Source: an uncultured Myxococcales bacterium (GTDB lineage: Bacteria > Myxococcota_A > UBA9042). Taken from it: a stretch of 64,000 nt of DNA. A program made the translations under genes and the position numbers. The stretch's first letter is position 1; each line of letters opens with the position of its first letter. Below the pieces are notes generated by a model. It made no database searches. It was not told where the DNA came from and was given only the letters and a program-made list of their open reading frames with translations. The stretch spans positions 1 to 64,000 of the forward strand of contig CAIMLR010000007.1 of assembly GCA_903842345.1 (NCBI GenBank). The letters are read 5' to 3'. Of the stretch, positions 15,758 to 25,500 are shown in pieces.

Positions 15758-18241
15758 ATGGCTGATGCCGCTCACAACCAGGCCCGCCGCGACGCAACCC
15801 AGGATGCGCGGCTTCCCGCACTGACCAACTTGCTCTATGCCATCATGGCGTTGTGCACGGCTGGCATCGGCGTCTCGATCTACCTCGCGCGCCACAAGCT
15901 CAACATCCTGTACACCAAGGGCTACATCTCCAGCTGCAACCTCGGCGGCTCGATCAACTGCGACGCCGTCAACATGTCCGGCTGGTCTGAGATCAAGGGC
16001 GTGCCGATCAGCGTGATGGGCATCCCGACGTACGCCGTGATGATCTGGCTGACCTACAAGGCGCTGACGTCGCTGAAGTCCAAGGACAAGGCGACGCTGG
16101 ACATGGGCATGACCGCGCTGAACGGCGTCGTCGGCATCGGCGTGTTGGCCAGCCTGCTGTCGTGCGCGCTGATTTGGTACTCGTCCACGCAGGTCGGCGC
16201 GTACTGCCTGTACTGCGTCTCGCTCTACCTCATCAACTTCGCCGTCACCGGCTTGGCCGTCGCCGCGGGTCCCAAGTCCATCGGCCTCGGCATCCAGAAC
16301 GCGGTCAAGGGCGTCATCAGCTTCGCGGAGCCTTTGCCGCTCTCGCTCGGCGTCTTCGTCATCGCCGGTGGGCTGGCGTGGTACGGCTACGATTCGACCA
16401 AGGCGCGCATGGAAGTCGGCCGTTTGGCGCTGGAAAAAGCGGAGTTGGATCAGGCCTTTGCCGGCGACGCCGCGCCCGCTGAACCCGCAGTTGTCGCCAA
16501 TGGCGGCGGCTCGGCTCCGGCGGCGCAACCGACTGCGGCACCTGCGCCCGCGCAACCGGCAGGCGTTGGCGTCCCGAGCGGCAAGAAAACCGAGGACGGC
16601 TACACGTTCTACCTCTCGCCCATCGACAGCGAGGACTACATCTACGGCAATCCGGACGCCAAGGTCACGGTCGTCAAGTACTCCGATTTCGAGTGCCCAT
16701 ACTGCAAATACCTCGCGCTGACGATGGAGCCGGTCAAGGCCAAATACAAGGACAAAGTCCGCTTCATCATGAAGCATTTCCCCATGAACCCGCAGTGCAA
16801 CCGCTACATGGCGGGCTATGACAAGCATCCGAATGCCTGCAACGCGTCCGTCACCGGCATCTGCGCGGGGCGTCAGGGCAAGTTCTGGGAAATGCACGAT
16901 AAGCTGTACGCTGCGCAGCCCAAGCTGGACCCGGAGTCGAACCGCGGCTACGCGCAGGAGCTCGGCCTGGACATGGCGAAGTACGACGCGTGCGTGAAGG
17001 ACCCGTCGGTGCTCCAGCGCATCAACAAGGACATCGACCTGGCCGTGAAGGCGGGCATCAACGGCGCGCCGCGGACGTACATCAACGGCCGTCTGGTCAC
17101 CGGTTCCGCGTCGACGGCGATCCTGGAGTACTACATCGAGAAGTCGCTGGAGCATCCGGAGGCGCAGGGCGCGGCGGCGGCGGCTCCGGTCGTGATGGCG
17201 CCCAAGCCCGACGGTTCGCACATGATCGCGGGCAAGACGGCGACGACGTCGTACTTCATCGATCCGTATGAAGCGACGCTGACCCAGGATGGCAAGGCCG
17301 TGAGTGTGCCGAACGTCGAACCCGCGCTCGCGAGTTGGACGGAGGCGGATGCGGCGTGCAAGAAGGCCGGCAAGCGCCTGTGCACGGAAGAGGAATGGAC
17401 CGCCGCGTGCACCGGCACGCCGCCGATCGACGAGAACAAGAACAATCAGTTCGCCGACGACAACGTGGAAGGCAACATGTACCCGTACGGCTCCTTCTAT
17501 GAAGTCGGCCTGTGCCGCGATCAGGAAGACAAGTACAAGGGCAAGGCCGGCAAGACGGGCTCCATGGAGAAATGCCGGACGCCGAGCGGCATCTTTGACC
17601 TCGCCGGCAACATCGGCGAGTGGACTGGCGCCAGCAAGGAAACCGCGGGCTTGATGGGCGGCCACAACAGCTCGGGCGAGCGCGCGGCGTGCAATCAGCG
17701 CTCCGCGAGCTTTGGCATCGGCAACCGCAACATGACCACGGGCTTCCGCTGCTGCGCGGATTCCGACGTCCAGCAGGGCAAAATCGACGAGAGCAAGATC
17801 GCCAAGGCCGATGGCGAAATGGTCGGCAAGCCGGTGCCGGCATTTGACGCCAAGGACACGTCCGACAACGCCATCAGCACCAAGGACTTCAAAGGCAAGG
17901 TCACGCTCATCAACTTCTTTGCCAGCTGGTGCGGGCCGTGCAAGAAGGAATTCCCGGAGTTGGTCAATCTCTACAAAGAGAACAAAGCCAAGGGCTTCCA
18001 GATCGTGTCGATCGGCGTGGACCGCGAGAGCGGCAAGTCATTGGAATTCGCCAAGGGCTTTGAGGCGACGTGGAGCGTGATTTCTGACGCGGAAAGCGAG
18101 CTGATGGGCCAGTTCAACGTCTACTCGATGCCGGCCACGTTCATCATCGACCGTCAGGGCATCGTGCGGTTCATGGACACCGGATTCAAGCCGGAGGAGC
18201 AGCTTGAAAAACTGCGCTCGGCCGTCAAGAGTCAGCTTTGA
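15758..18241 (+). CDS. Four-module redox protein: VKOR, DsbA, FGE-like and TlpA/thioredoxin
   Basis: The protein is 827 residues; AGGAGAA precedes the ATG. Residues about 20-190 are a VKOR domain with several membrane helices, a loop pair C60/C68 (spacing of eight, as in VKOR) and C150-LY-C153. After an Ala/Pro linker comes a DsbA-like thioredoxin domain (about 285-475) with C313-PY-C316 and the cis-Pro loop NGAPRT. Residues about 495-668 resemble formylglycine-generating/SUMF1 domains (GKRLCTEEEWTAAC, IFDLAGNIGEWTG, TTGFRCC). Residues about 686-827 are a TlpA-type thioredoxin with FASWC725-GPC728. VKOR should reoxidise DsbA with quinone, driving disulfide formation. VKOR-DsbA fusions are known; the two extra modules are not familiar to me. 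It heads a long same-strand run. Confidence 0.88.
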   Translation: MADAAHNQARRDATQDARLPALTNLLYAIMALCTAGIGVSIYLARHKLNILYTKGYISSCNLGGSINCDAVNMSGWSEIKGVPISVMGIPTYAVMIWLTYKALTSLKSKDKATLDMGMTALNGVVGIGVLASLLSCALIWYSSTQVGAYCLYCVSLYLINFAVTGLAVAAGPKSIGLGIQNAVKGVISFAEPLPLSLGVFVIAGGLAWYGYDSTKARMEVGRLALEKAELDQAFAGDAAPAEPAVVANGGGSAPAAQPTAAPAPAQPAGVGVPSGKKTEDGYTFYLSPIDSEDYIYGNPDAKVTVVKYSDFECPYCKYLALTMEPVKAKYKDKVRFIMKHFPMNPQCNRYMAGYDKHPNACNASVTGICAGRQGKFWEMHDKLYAAQPKLDPESNRGYAQELGLDMAKYDACVKDPSVLQRINKDIDLAVKAGINGAPRTYINGRLVTGSASTAILEYYIEKSLEHPEAQGAAAAAPVVMAPKPDGSHMIAGKTATTSYFIDPYEATLTQDGKAVSVPNVEPALASWTEADAACKKAGKRLCTEEEWTAACTGTPPIDENKNNQFADDNVEGNMYPYGSFYEVGLCRDQEDKYKGKAGKTGSMEKCRTPSGIFDLAGNIGEWTGASKETAGLMGGHNSSGERAACNQRSASFGIGNRNMTTGFRCCADSDVQQGKIDESKIAKADGEMVGKPVPAFDAKDTSDNAISTKDFKGKVTLINFFASWCGPCKKEFPELVNLYKENKAKGFQIVSIGVDRESGKSLEFAKGFEATWSVISDAESELMGQFNVYSMPATFIIDRQGIVRFMDTGFKPEEQLEKLRSAVKSQL

Positions 18242-18253
18242 GCCCTGCCGCAA

Positions 18254-18273
18254 ACGTCGTAGCATGACGACGT
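18254..18273 (+). promoter_or_regulatory. Hairpin next to a start codon
   Basis: ACGTCGT (18254-18260) and ACGACGT (18267-18273) form a perfect 7-bp stem with a 6-base loop, ending one base before the ATG at 18275. It occupies the place where a ribosome-binding site should be. No Shine-Dalgarno sequence is visible for that gene. It could limit translation, be a protein-binding site, or be chance. Confidence 0.35.
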
Positions 18274-18274
18274 G

Positions 18275-19051
18275 ATGCTGCCGCACCGCCTGCCACTTCT
18301 GCTTCTTCTCGCGCTGACTTGCGCGGCGTGCACGCGTGCGCCCAAGCGCGAGCCCCTGCAGTGGCAAGCCGCCCTGCCCGGGCTGGAATACGCGCGGGCG
18401 GACGTCTTCGTCGGTCAGGACCAGCAACCCGTGGGCGTTCACCTGTTGCGACTGGAGCCGCGCAAGTGGCAGCTGCGCGTCGTGACGCCGGAGAAGATGG
18501 GCCGGCCGTTGGGGAGCCCCGCGGATTTTCGCGCGGCGGTGCCCGGCGCGGTTGCGGCGATCAACGGCGGGTTCTTTGACCCGGCCTACAGGCCGCTGGG
18601 ACTGCTCGTGGACAACGGCAAGCCGCTCTCGCCGCTGCGCCATGTGGATCACGGGGTGTTCGCCATCGCCGCGCAGCAGCCGCTGATGCGCCATGCCCGC
18701 GATTGGAAGGACCTGCCGGAGGTCGAGTTCGCCGTGGAATGCGGCCCGCGGCTGCTTGTGGACGGCCAACCGCTGACGTTCAAGCCAGGCGCGGCGCGGC
18801 GGACCGCGCTGGGCCACGACACGCAAGGTCGCGTGCTGCTTGTGGTGAGCGAAGGCGTTCTCCAGTTGCATGAATTGACTACTTTTCTGCAGCGACCGGA
18901 GCACGATGGCGGGCCGGGTCTCTCGGATGCATTGAATCTCGACGGCGGTCCGTCCACGATGCTGGAAATCGACGCGGGACCGGTGCACGTCAGCGTGCCG
19001 ACTCCGGTGCAAGTCCCTGTGGGAATTGTCGTTTCTCCGCGTCCGGGCTAG
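18275..19051 (+). CDS. Lipoprotein of the phosphodiester glycosidase (NAGPA) family
   Basis: The protein is 258 residues from the ATG at 18275; a GTG three bases earlier is the alternative. LLLLLALTCAAC is the lipobox region. The body carries the family's landmarks: AVAAINGGFFD near residue 95 and ALNLDGGPSTML near residue 220, the conserved Gly-rich and Asp-rich sites. The family includes the lysosomal uncovering enzyme and bacterial proteins linked to exopolysaccharide, and cleaves sugar-phosphodiester bonds. Substrate here is unknown; envelope polymers are plausible given the lipid anchor. It starts 33 bp after the redox fusion gene, probably in the same transcript. Confidence 0.8.
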   Translation: MLPHRLPLLLLLALTCAACTRAPKREPLQWQAALPGLEYARADVFVGQDQQPVGVHLLRLEPRKWQLRVVTPEKMGRPLGSPADFRAAVPGAVAAINGGFFDPAYRPLGLLVDNGKPLSPLRHVDHGVFAIAAQQPLMRHARDWKDLPEVEFAVECGPRLLVDGQPLTFKPGAARRTALGHDTQGRVLLVVSEGVLQLHELTTFLQRPEHDGGPGLSDALNLDGGPSTMLEIDAGPVHVSVPTPVQVPVGIVVSPRPG

Positions 19052-19174
19052 CATCTCAAGCCGCCGATCGCTTTGTTTGGCAAGCGTCACTGTTTCGGGC
19101 AGACTTGCGGGTTGCGTCTCACGCCGGCCGACGTGCGCCTTGGTGCATGCAGCCGTCAGACTCGGAGGTCGATC

Positions 19175-20743
19175 GTGTCCCGTTCCAGGGCAATTGTGCA
19201 AAATGACGTCGCGCTTCGCTGCGTGGCTCAGGTCTTGCTGCTGACGTTTACCACTGCTTCCCTGCTCATGCCGCTGCCGCAGCGCTGGGGCGGGAGCCAA
19301 GCTTGGGCGCAGGAAGCCGAAAAGCCGAACGTCGGCATCGTGCCCTTTGCCCGCAAGGGTGAAGTGGGCGTGCTGGCCGCCGCGCGCATTGAAGAGTACT
19401 TGCGCCAGATGCTGAGCGCGGGCGATGCCCTCAAGCCGCTGCCGGCCAAGGTGATCGACTCCGGCAAGCCGCTGACGCCAATCGTCAAGGAAGTCAAAGA
19501 GAAGCCGCTGACGCCCGCGCAGAAGGCGCTCGATCGCGCCGACACGCTGTCCGTGACCGCGCGCACGATGGTGGAAGAGAACGAGGACCCGAACGACGTG
19601 CTCAAGCTGCTGAAGGCCGCGGCGCAGCGCTATGAGGACAACTTCGTCGAGCTCGTCGACTTCACCAAGCTGGTGGACGTCTACGCGCAAGCCGCGACCA
19701 TTTCCCTCAAGCTCAATGACACCAAGGGCGCCAAGGAATGGCTGGAAAAGGCCGTGGTCCTACAGCCGACGTTCGTTGTGGACACGCGCAAGGCCTCCAA
19801 GCCGCTGCAGCAGGCGCTGACGCAGGCGCGGCAGGGGCTGGCCGACAAGGAAGGCGCGAATCTGAGCATTGACTGCCCCATCGCGGGCGCAGACGTGTTC
19901 GTCGATGGCGTGAAAGTGGGGAATTGCCCCAGTCAGGTCAAGGACTTACTGCAGGGCACGCACTACGTGCAGGTCCGCAAGGTGGGCGCGCAGCCGTGGG
20001 GCCAGACGTTCGTCGCCAAGGGCAAGGACGGCACCATCAGCGCCAACATCAAGATCGATGAAGACCCGACGTCGATCGGCCTCACCGTTCCGCCGGAAGA
20101 CATCAAGGCGTTCGCCGGCAGCGGCAACTTCCATGAAAAAGTCTTCAAGAACATGGCGTCCATGTTCAGCAAGCAGGTGGGCGCGCAGTACCTGCTGTAC
20201 GGCGTCGTGTCCAAGAATCCGCGGTCGCTGGAGCTCCACTTGTTCCTGTTCCAGGCCAAGACCAAGCGGGTGTGCGCGCTCGACAAAGTCGAATACCAGC
20301 CGACGCTCGGCGATTTGCAGATGAAGACGCTGGATTCAGAAGGTCGCGTGCGTGCGGCGCTGACAACGTGCAAGGAAGTCGAGGACCTGCCCGCGGTGTT
20401 TGACGCCAGCGCAGAAGCCAAGGCGGAGACGCCCGCCGCCGCCGTCGTGCCGGTTGCGCCGCCGACCGTGGAACCGGAAGAAGCGCCGCTGCCCAAGGCC
20501 AAGCCGGAGCCGAAGATTCGTCCCGTCGCCAAGGCTGAACCGGCGGTGGATGCGAACGCCGATCCGTACGCCGGCCTGTTGCACGATGAAGACGAGACCG
20601 AGGCCAAGCCCTGGTACAAGAAGTGGTGGCCCTGGACCCTCGCTGGCGTCGTCGTCGCCGGTGGCGTGGGCGCTGCCATCTATGCCGCCACGCGCCAGCC
20701 CGCGCCTGCGACCGGGTTCTCCGCCGTCGGGATCATCCCGTGA
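19175..20743 (+). CDS. Exported TPR/PEGA-domain protein with a C-terminal membrane helix
   Basis: The protein is 522 residues. The GTG at 19175 is chosen because GGAGG lies seven bases upstream. A long signal peptide ends near AWAQEAEKP. Residues about 50-85 (VGIVPFARKGEVGVLAAARIEEYL) resemble the N-terminus of CsgG/TolB-like envelope proteins. A helical repeat region follows, then a PEGA-like domain (LSIDCPIAGADVFVDGVKVG). A Pro/Ala/Glu-rich linker leads to a transmembrane helix (WTLAGVVVAGGVGAAIYAA) close to the C-terminus. This architecture is common in Myxococcota and poorly characterised; the PEGA domain suggests envelope association. It lies between the phosphodiester-glycosidase-like gene and the propeller lipoprotein. 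Confidence 0.7.
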   Translation: MSRSRAIVQNDVALRCVAQVLLLTFTTASLLMPLPQRWGGSQAWAQEAEKPNVGIVPFARKGEVGVLAAARIEEYLRQMLSAGDALKPLPAKVIDSGKPLTPIVKEVKEKPLTPAQKALDRADTLSVTARTMVEENEDPNDVLKLLKAAAQRYEDNFVELVDFTKLVDVYAQAATISLKLNDTKGAKEWLEKAVVLQPTFVVDTRKASKPLQQALTQARQGLADKEGANLSIDCPIAGADVFVDGVKVGNCPSQVKDLLQGTHYVQVRKVGAQPWGQTFVAKGKDGTISANIKIDEDPTSIGLTVPPEDIKAFAGSGNFHEKVFKNMASMFSKQVGAQYLLYGVVSKNPRSLELHLFLFQAKTKRVCALDKVEYQPTLGDLQMKTLDSEGRVRAALTTCKEVEDLPAVFDASAEAKAETPAAAVVPVAPPTVEPEEAPLPKAKPEPKIRPVAKAEPAVDANADPYAGLLHDEDETEAKPWYKKWWPWTLAGVVVAGGVGAAIYAATRQPAPATGFSAVGIIP

Positions 20744-20784
20744 GCCGTCTTGCGCTTTCTACCGACCGCGCCTGGAGCGAGATC

Positions 20785-22506
20785 ATGCTGACCCTTCGCA
20801 TCAACAACCTGAGCCGCATGGTGGCGTTCCCGGCGCTCGCGCTGCTCTCCGCCTGCACCGCGACAACGACGGCGCCGTCGACGAAGATCGTCGTCAACGT
20901 GCGCGTGCCGGCCAATGACGACAATCCACTGGGCACCGTCGATTCGCGCTTCATCGCGCTCATCGCCGACTTTCCCGGGACCGACGGCAAGCTGTTCGAC
21001 ATCCAGCGCTACCAGCCGGGCGTGCAAGTGAAAGTGCCGACGGTGCCGTTTGGTCCCGCGCGGCAAATTCGCGTGGACGTGTACAAGGGCGAGGACCAGC
21101 CGACTGTGCCGTTTGCCCGCGGCACTTCCGTACCGGTGGACATCTACAGCACGTCGGCGGGCGTGGAACTGCATCCGTACGTGACCCGCATCAACAACTT
21201 CGCCGCGGTTTTTGGCGAGCCGGACGCCAATGGCGCGTCGCCGCAGACGGTGTTGGCGTCGCCGCAGGTCGGCACGGGCGTCGCCGCGCTGCCCAATGGC
21301 AAGGTGTTGATGGTCGGCGGCGGCGTGCCCAAGGCTTCGGCGAAGAATCCGTTTGATCCGGCGAGCTACGCGTCGTTCACGTCGACAATCGGCGTCTACG
21401 ATCCCGATTCGCGCAGCTTGGTCACCGCGGAGGATCCCGCCAACCAATTGGCGACGCCGCGCGCCTTCCACACCGTTGCAGTCGGCCAGACCGTCGCGGC
21501 GATTGTCGGCGGCGTAGAAATGGATGAGCAGGGCAAGCCGCGCGCGTCCAACAAGATCGAGTTCTACAACGTGACGACGGGCGAAGTGACGAGCCCGACG
21601 CAGACCGAACCGAACCTGCATTTTGGCCGCATTGCCCCGACCGTCATCCAGATGTTCGAGCACCAGGACTACTTCCTCATCCTCGGCGGCAAGGGCAATG
21701 AAGACTGCCCTGCCAATCCGCACGACGGCCTGTGCGGCGGCAACACGTGGGAAATCTGGCATGCGACCGGCGGTTTCAAGGCCATGGGCCAGCTCTCCAC
21801 GGCGCGCTGGCATCACGCGGGCGTGCGCGTGCCGGGCCCGGACGGCGGCTTCGTGATGCTCGTCGGCGGCGAAAACACGCAAGGCGCGGTCAAGACGATG
21901 GAGGTCGTGCAGTTCACGGTCGCCAACGGCAGCGTGCTCGTCTCCGATTCGCTGACCAATTGCCCGGCTGATTGCCCGGCCAAGCCCGCTGGCTTCCTGT
22001 GGAATCCGGTCTCCTACAACGACCAGCCGGTCCGAATCTGGCCCGCGGCGCTGTTCGTCGCCAACGCGGCGATGCAGTACTACCACGTGTACATGATCGG
22101 CGGCTTCAGCGACGTCGACCACAAGGCCGCGGCCAAATCCGTCGACGTGTTCGACATCGTCCAGAGCCAAATCATCGCGAGCAAGCAGATGGCTTCAGGC
22201 CGCGCCGCGCCGATCGTCGCCGCCGTCGCCGCCGGTCCCAGCGCCGGGCAGGTCCTCATCGCCGGCGGCAGCAGCACGGACACGAACCACTGGAACAGCG
22301 GCGAATTCCTGCACGTCGACAGCGACGGCAGCGGCGGCCTCGCCATCAACATCGACAAAATCGAAAACTTGATGGGCGACGGCGACCGCACACTCGGCGC
22401 GGCGACCGGCTTGAGCACCGGCCACGTGTTGATCCTTGGCGGCACCGGCGGGACGGCGACAAGCCTCACGGGGCGGACGGACGCCCTCCTCTGGAATCCC
22501 TACTAG
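20785..22506 (+). CDS. Kelch-type beta-propeller lipoprotein
   Basis: The protein is 573 residues from the ATG at 20785 (GGAG eight bases upstream). VAFPALALLSAC gives the lipid anchor at residue 24. An N-terminal beta domain (about 30-150) precedes a chain of units ending in a Gly-Gly pair: VLMVGG, VAAIVGG, YFLILGG, FVMLVGG, VYMIGG, VLIAGG and VLILGG. That makes seven blades, a complete Kelch-like propeller. Such domains bind proteins or sugars. It starts 41 bp after the PEGA gene and ends 57 bp before the giant gene, so a role as partner or assembly factor of the giant surface protein is plausible but inferred. Confidence 0.75.
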   Translation: MLTLRINNLSRMVAFPALALLSACTATTTAPSTKIVVNVRVPANDDNPLGTVDSRFIALIADFPGTDGKLFDIQRYQPGVQVKVPTVPFGPARQIRVDVYKGEDQPTVPFARGTSVPVDIYSTSAGVELHPYVTRINNFAAVFGEPDANGASPQTVLASPQVGTGVAALPNGKVLMVGGGVPKASAKNPFDPASYASFTSTIGVYDPDSRSLVTAEDPANQLATPRAFHTVAVGQTVAAIVGGVEMDEQGKPRASNKIEFYNVTTGEVTSPTQTEPNLHFGRIAPTVIQMFEHQDYFLILGGKGNEDCPANPHDGLCGGNTWEIWHATGGFKAMGQLSTARWHHAGVRVPGPDGGFVMLVGGENTQGAVKTMEVVQFTVANGSVLVSDSLTNCPADCPAKPAGFLWNPVSYNDQPVRIWPAALFVANAAMQYYHVYMIGGFSDVDHKAAAKSVDVFDIVQSQIIASKQMASGRAAPIVAAVAAGPSAGQVLIAGGSSTDTNHWNSGEFLHVDSDGSGGLAINIDKIENLMGDGDRTLGAATGLSTGHVLILGGTGGTATSLTGRTDALLWNPY

Positions 22507-22563
22507 TAGCCTCTGGACCGATTGCCCCGTTGCGCGCGCCATGGACGCAGGAAGACGACGCAC

Positions 22564-25500
22564 ATGATTCACGGCCAGCGGAATTGGCGTGCACGGGCAA
22601 CAGGATGGCTCCTGTCGCTGGCCTGCGCGCTGATGGCCGTGGCGCCCGCCGACGCGCTCGTCGTGGGCACGTACCCATCCGTGCCCAAGGCGTTCAAGGT
22701 CTATGGCAAGTCCGTGCAGATGGGCGCCAGCCTCGTCACCAACTTTGTCGACTACCGCTTCAACGACAAACTGCTCGCCCAAAGCTCCGACACGGTCAAG
22801 ATCAGCCAAAAGATGCCGGAAGACGCGGTCATCGTCGCGGCGTATCTCTACTGGGGCGCGTCGGAGCCCAACAGCGGCTATGACAACACCGCAGTCGTCA
22901 CCTTGGCCGACGGCGCGCAGCAGACTTTGGCGGCCGACGGCTGCGAGACGCGCACCGATCCAACGCCAAATGGCACGGGCGCGCACTACTACTGCCGCCG
23001 CGACATCACGTCGCTCCTGCAATCGCACCCCGGCGCCGACCACTGGAACGGCAATTACACGGTCGGCGGGATTGACGCCAAGGTCGCCAACATCGCGCAG
23101 GTGACGGCGCAGAATCCCAACGCGTGCAACGGCTTGACCAAGCAGAACGGCCAGCCGGAGAGCGTGTGCTGCGAGCAGGGCGACATCGGTTGCCAGGCGC
23201 GTTACGCGTCGTGGTCGATGGTTTTTGTCTACGACACCAAGTTCAGCGAGACAACGCAGCGCGACGTGTTCCTCTACGACGGCTACGTGCTGCTGGACGA
23301 ACAGCAGAACTCGCTGGGGCAAATCAAGTTCACGATCAATGACTTTCTGGTCGCCGATCCGCCCGACGCGCAGCTGACCTACTACGCGATGGAAGGCGAC
23401 AAGCAGTTGGGCAATCCCGAGCAGGACCCCGGCAACAACGGCCCGGACAGCCCGCCGTGCGCGACGTGCTGGGACTTCGTGTCCTTCAACGGCGTTGAGT
23501 TGACTGGCGGCGCAGGCAACAACGAGCCGCACAACATCATGAACTCGACGCCGGAGACCGGCATCGATCTCGACACTTTTGACGTCTCGACGCTGGTCAA
23601 ACCCAACGACACCTCCGCGTCGCTCGTCGTCTCCTCAGGCAACGGCTCGCTCGCCGACAACAACCAGCAAGTGGCGATGGCCGGCGCGGGCGAGTTTTTC
23701 GTCTACGGTTGGTCGCTCCTGCAGGTCAACCGCAAGGCGCCAAACTTCAAGAGCACCGTCAACAAGTTCTACGCCAACTTCACGGAAGCCTCCCCCGGCG
23801 ACGTGCTGACATACACCGACGACTTGCTCAACACCGGCCCGTTGGATTCTGACAATACCACGCTGAAATTCGCGACGTTCCCGCCGCCCGGCACCGACTA
23901 CTTGCCAGGATCGACGACCGTCGACGGCGTCGTCGTGCCCGATGTGGGCGGCCAGAGCGCGCTCGCGGGCGGCCTGAACCTCGGCGTGCTGACCAACGCC
24001 GCGGGCGGCAAGTCCAACCGCACCGTCACGTTCAAGGTCAAGGTCAAGGCCGTGCCGGGCGTCACGGAAATCGACAGCGCCGGCTTGGTCTCCTACACCT
24101 ACGTCAGCGCCAAATACAGCGATTCCATCGCCACGCAGACTTCCGTGGTCAAGCTCGTCCCGCCGCAGCTGGCACCGCCGTCCTTGGCCGTCGCGCCGTT
24201 CAAGCAGAGCCCCGCGGGCACGGTCACGTTTACGCTGACGCTGCAGAGCCTCTCCGCGACCGCCATTTCCGTCGACACGCTGGGCTTTGACCTGCCGGCG
24301 GAGCTGGCGTTCATCTCCGCGACGGGTCCGGGCACCAACAAGTCGACCGCGACCGGCGGCGTGAGCAACAGCGGTCAGGTTCGCTTTGACGTCGTGCCGA
24401 TCCCGTCCGGCCAGCAGGCCATCTTCACCATCACGGCAAAGGTCAAGGATCTGGCGGCGCTGCAGGCGTTGGGCATCAATCCGATCGCCGGCCACATCGT
24501 CAACAGCCAGGGCAGCGTGGTGCTGGGCACCAAGACCTACAAGACGGACGATCCCAACCAGCCGGGCGCGGAAAATCCGACGGCGCTGACGCTGCAGGTG
24601 CCGTCCAACCTGACGCAGTCGACCAAGACGGTGACGGATCTGTCGCCGGACACGCCGCTGCTGCCGGGCGATCAGGTGAAATTCACCATCAATATCCAGA
24701 ATTCCGGCGCGGGCGACGCGACGGTCAACATCAGCGATCCGATTCCGTCCGGCCTGAGTTTCGTGTCGTCCCAGAGCCCAGAGCTGACGCTGGCGGGCTC
24801 CGTGCTGACGGGCAGCGTCGTGGTGCCGGCGGGCCAGACCAAGTCGCTGAGCTTCACCGCCCAGGTCAAAGCCGACACGCCGCCGGGCGCGACCTTTCAG
24901 AACGTGGCGACGCTGGCGCCGACCGATGGCCAAACGCCGACGGTGGTGCAGACGCCGGTGACGACCGTGCAAGGCGGGCCGGATTTGTCGACGTCGGTGC
25001 TGACGGTCGCGGATCAGAATGGCGGCGATCTGGAGCCGGGCGATGTGCTGGGCTACACGCTGACGCTGACGAACACGGGCAAGATCGCGACGGGCGCGCT
25101 GCAGATCGCCCTGCCCGTGGACAAGAGCCTGGAAGGCGTGACGGCGATCGACGGCGGCGGCGCGCTGGATGCGGGCAGCAACAGCATTTTGTGGAGCTCG
25201 GTCGGCATCCCGGCGGGCGGCCAGCTGGTCCTGCACTTCACCGCGAAGGTCAAGGCGGCGACGATCAACGGCACGGCGATCGCCGCGATTGCGACCGTGA
25301 CGGGCGGGCAATTGCCCAAGCCGCAGACGATCAGCGCGACGGTGAAGGTGCAGGCCAATCCCAACATCGCGACGTTCACGGACGTGGCGTCGTCGTCGGG
25401 CGGCAGCACGTTCAATCCGGGCGATACCGTCACGTACACGATCCAGCTGCAGAACACCGGCAAAGGCGTGGTCACCAACGGCGTCCTGACGACGACGCTG

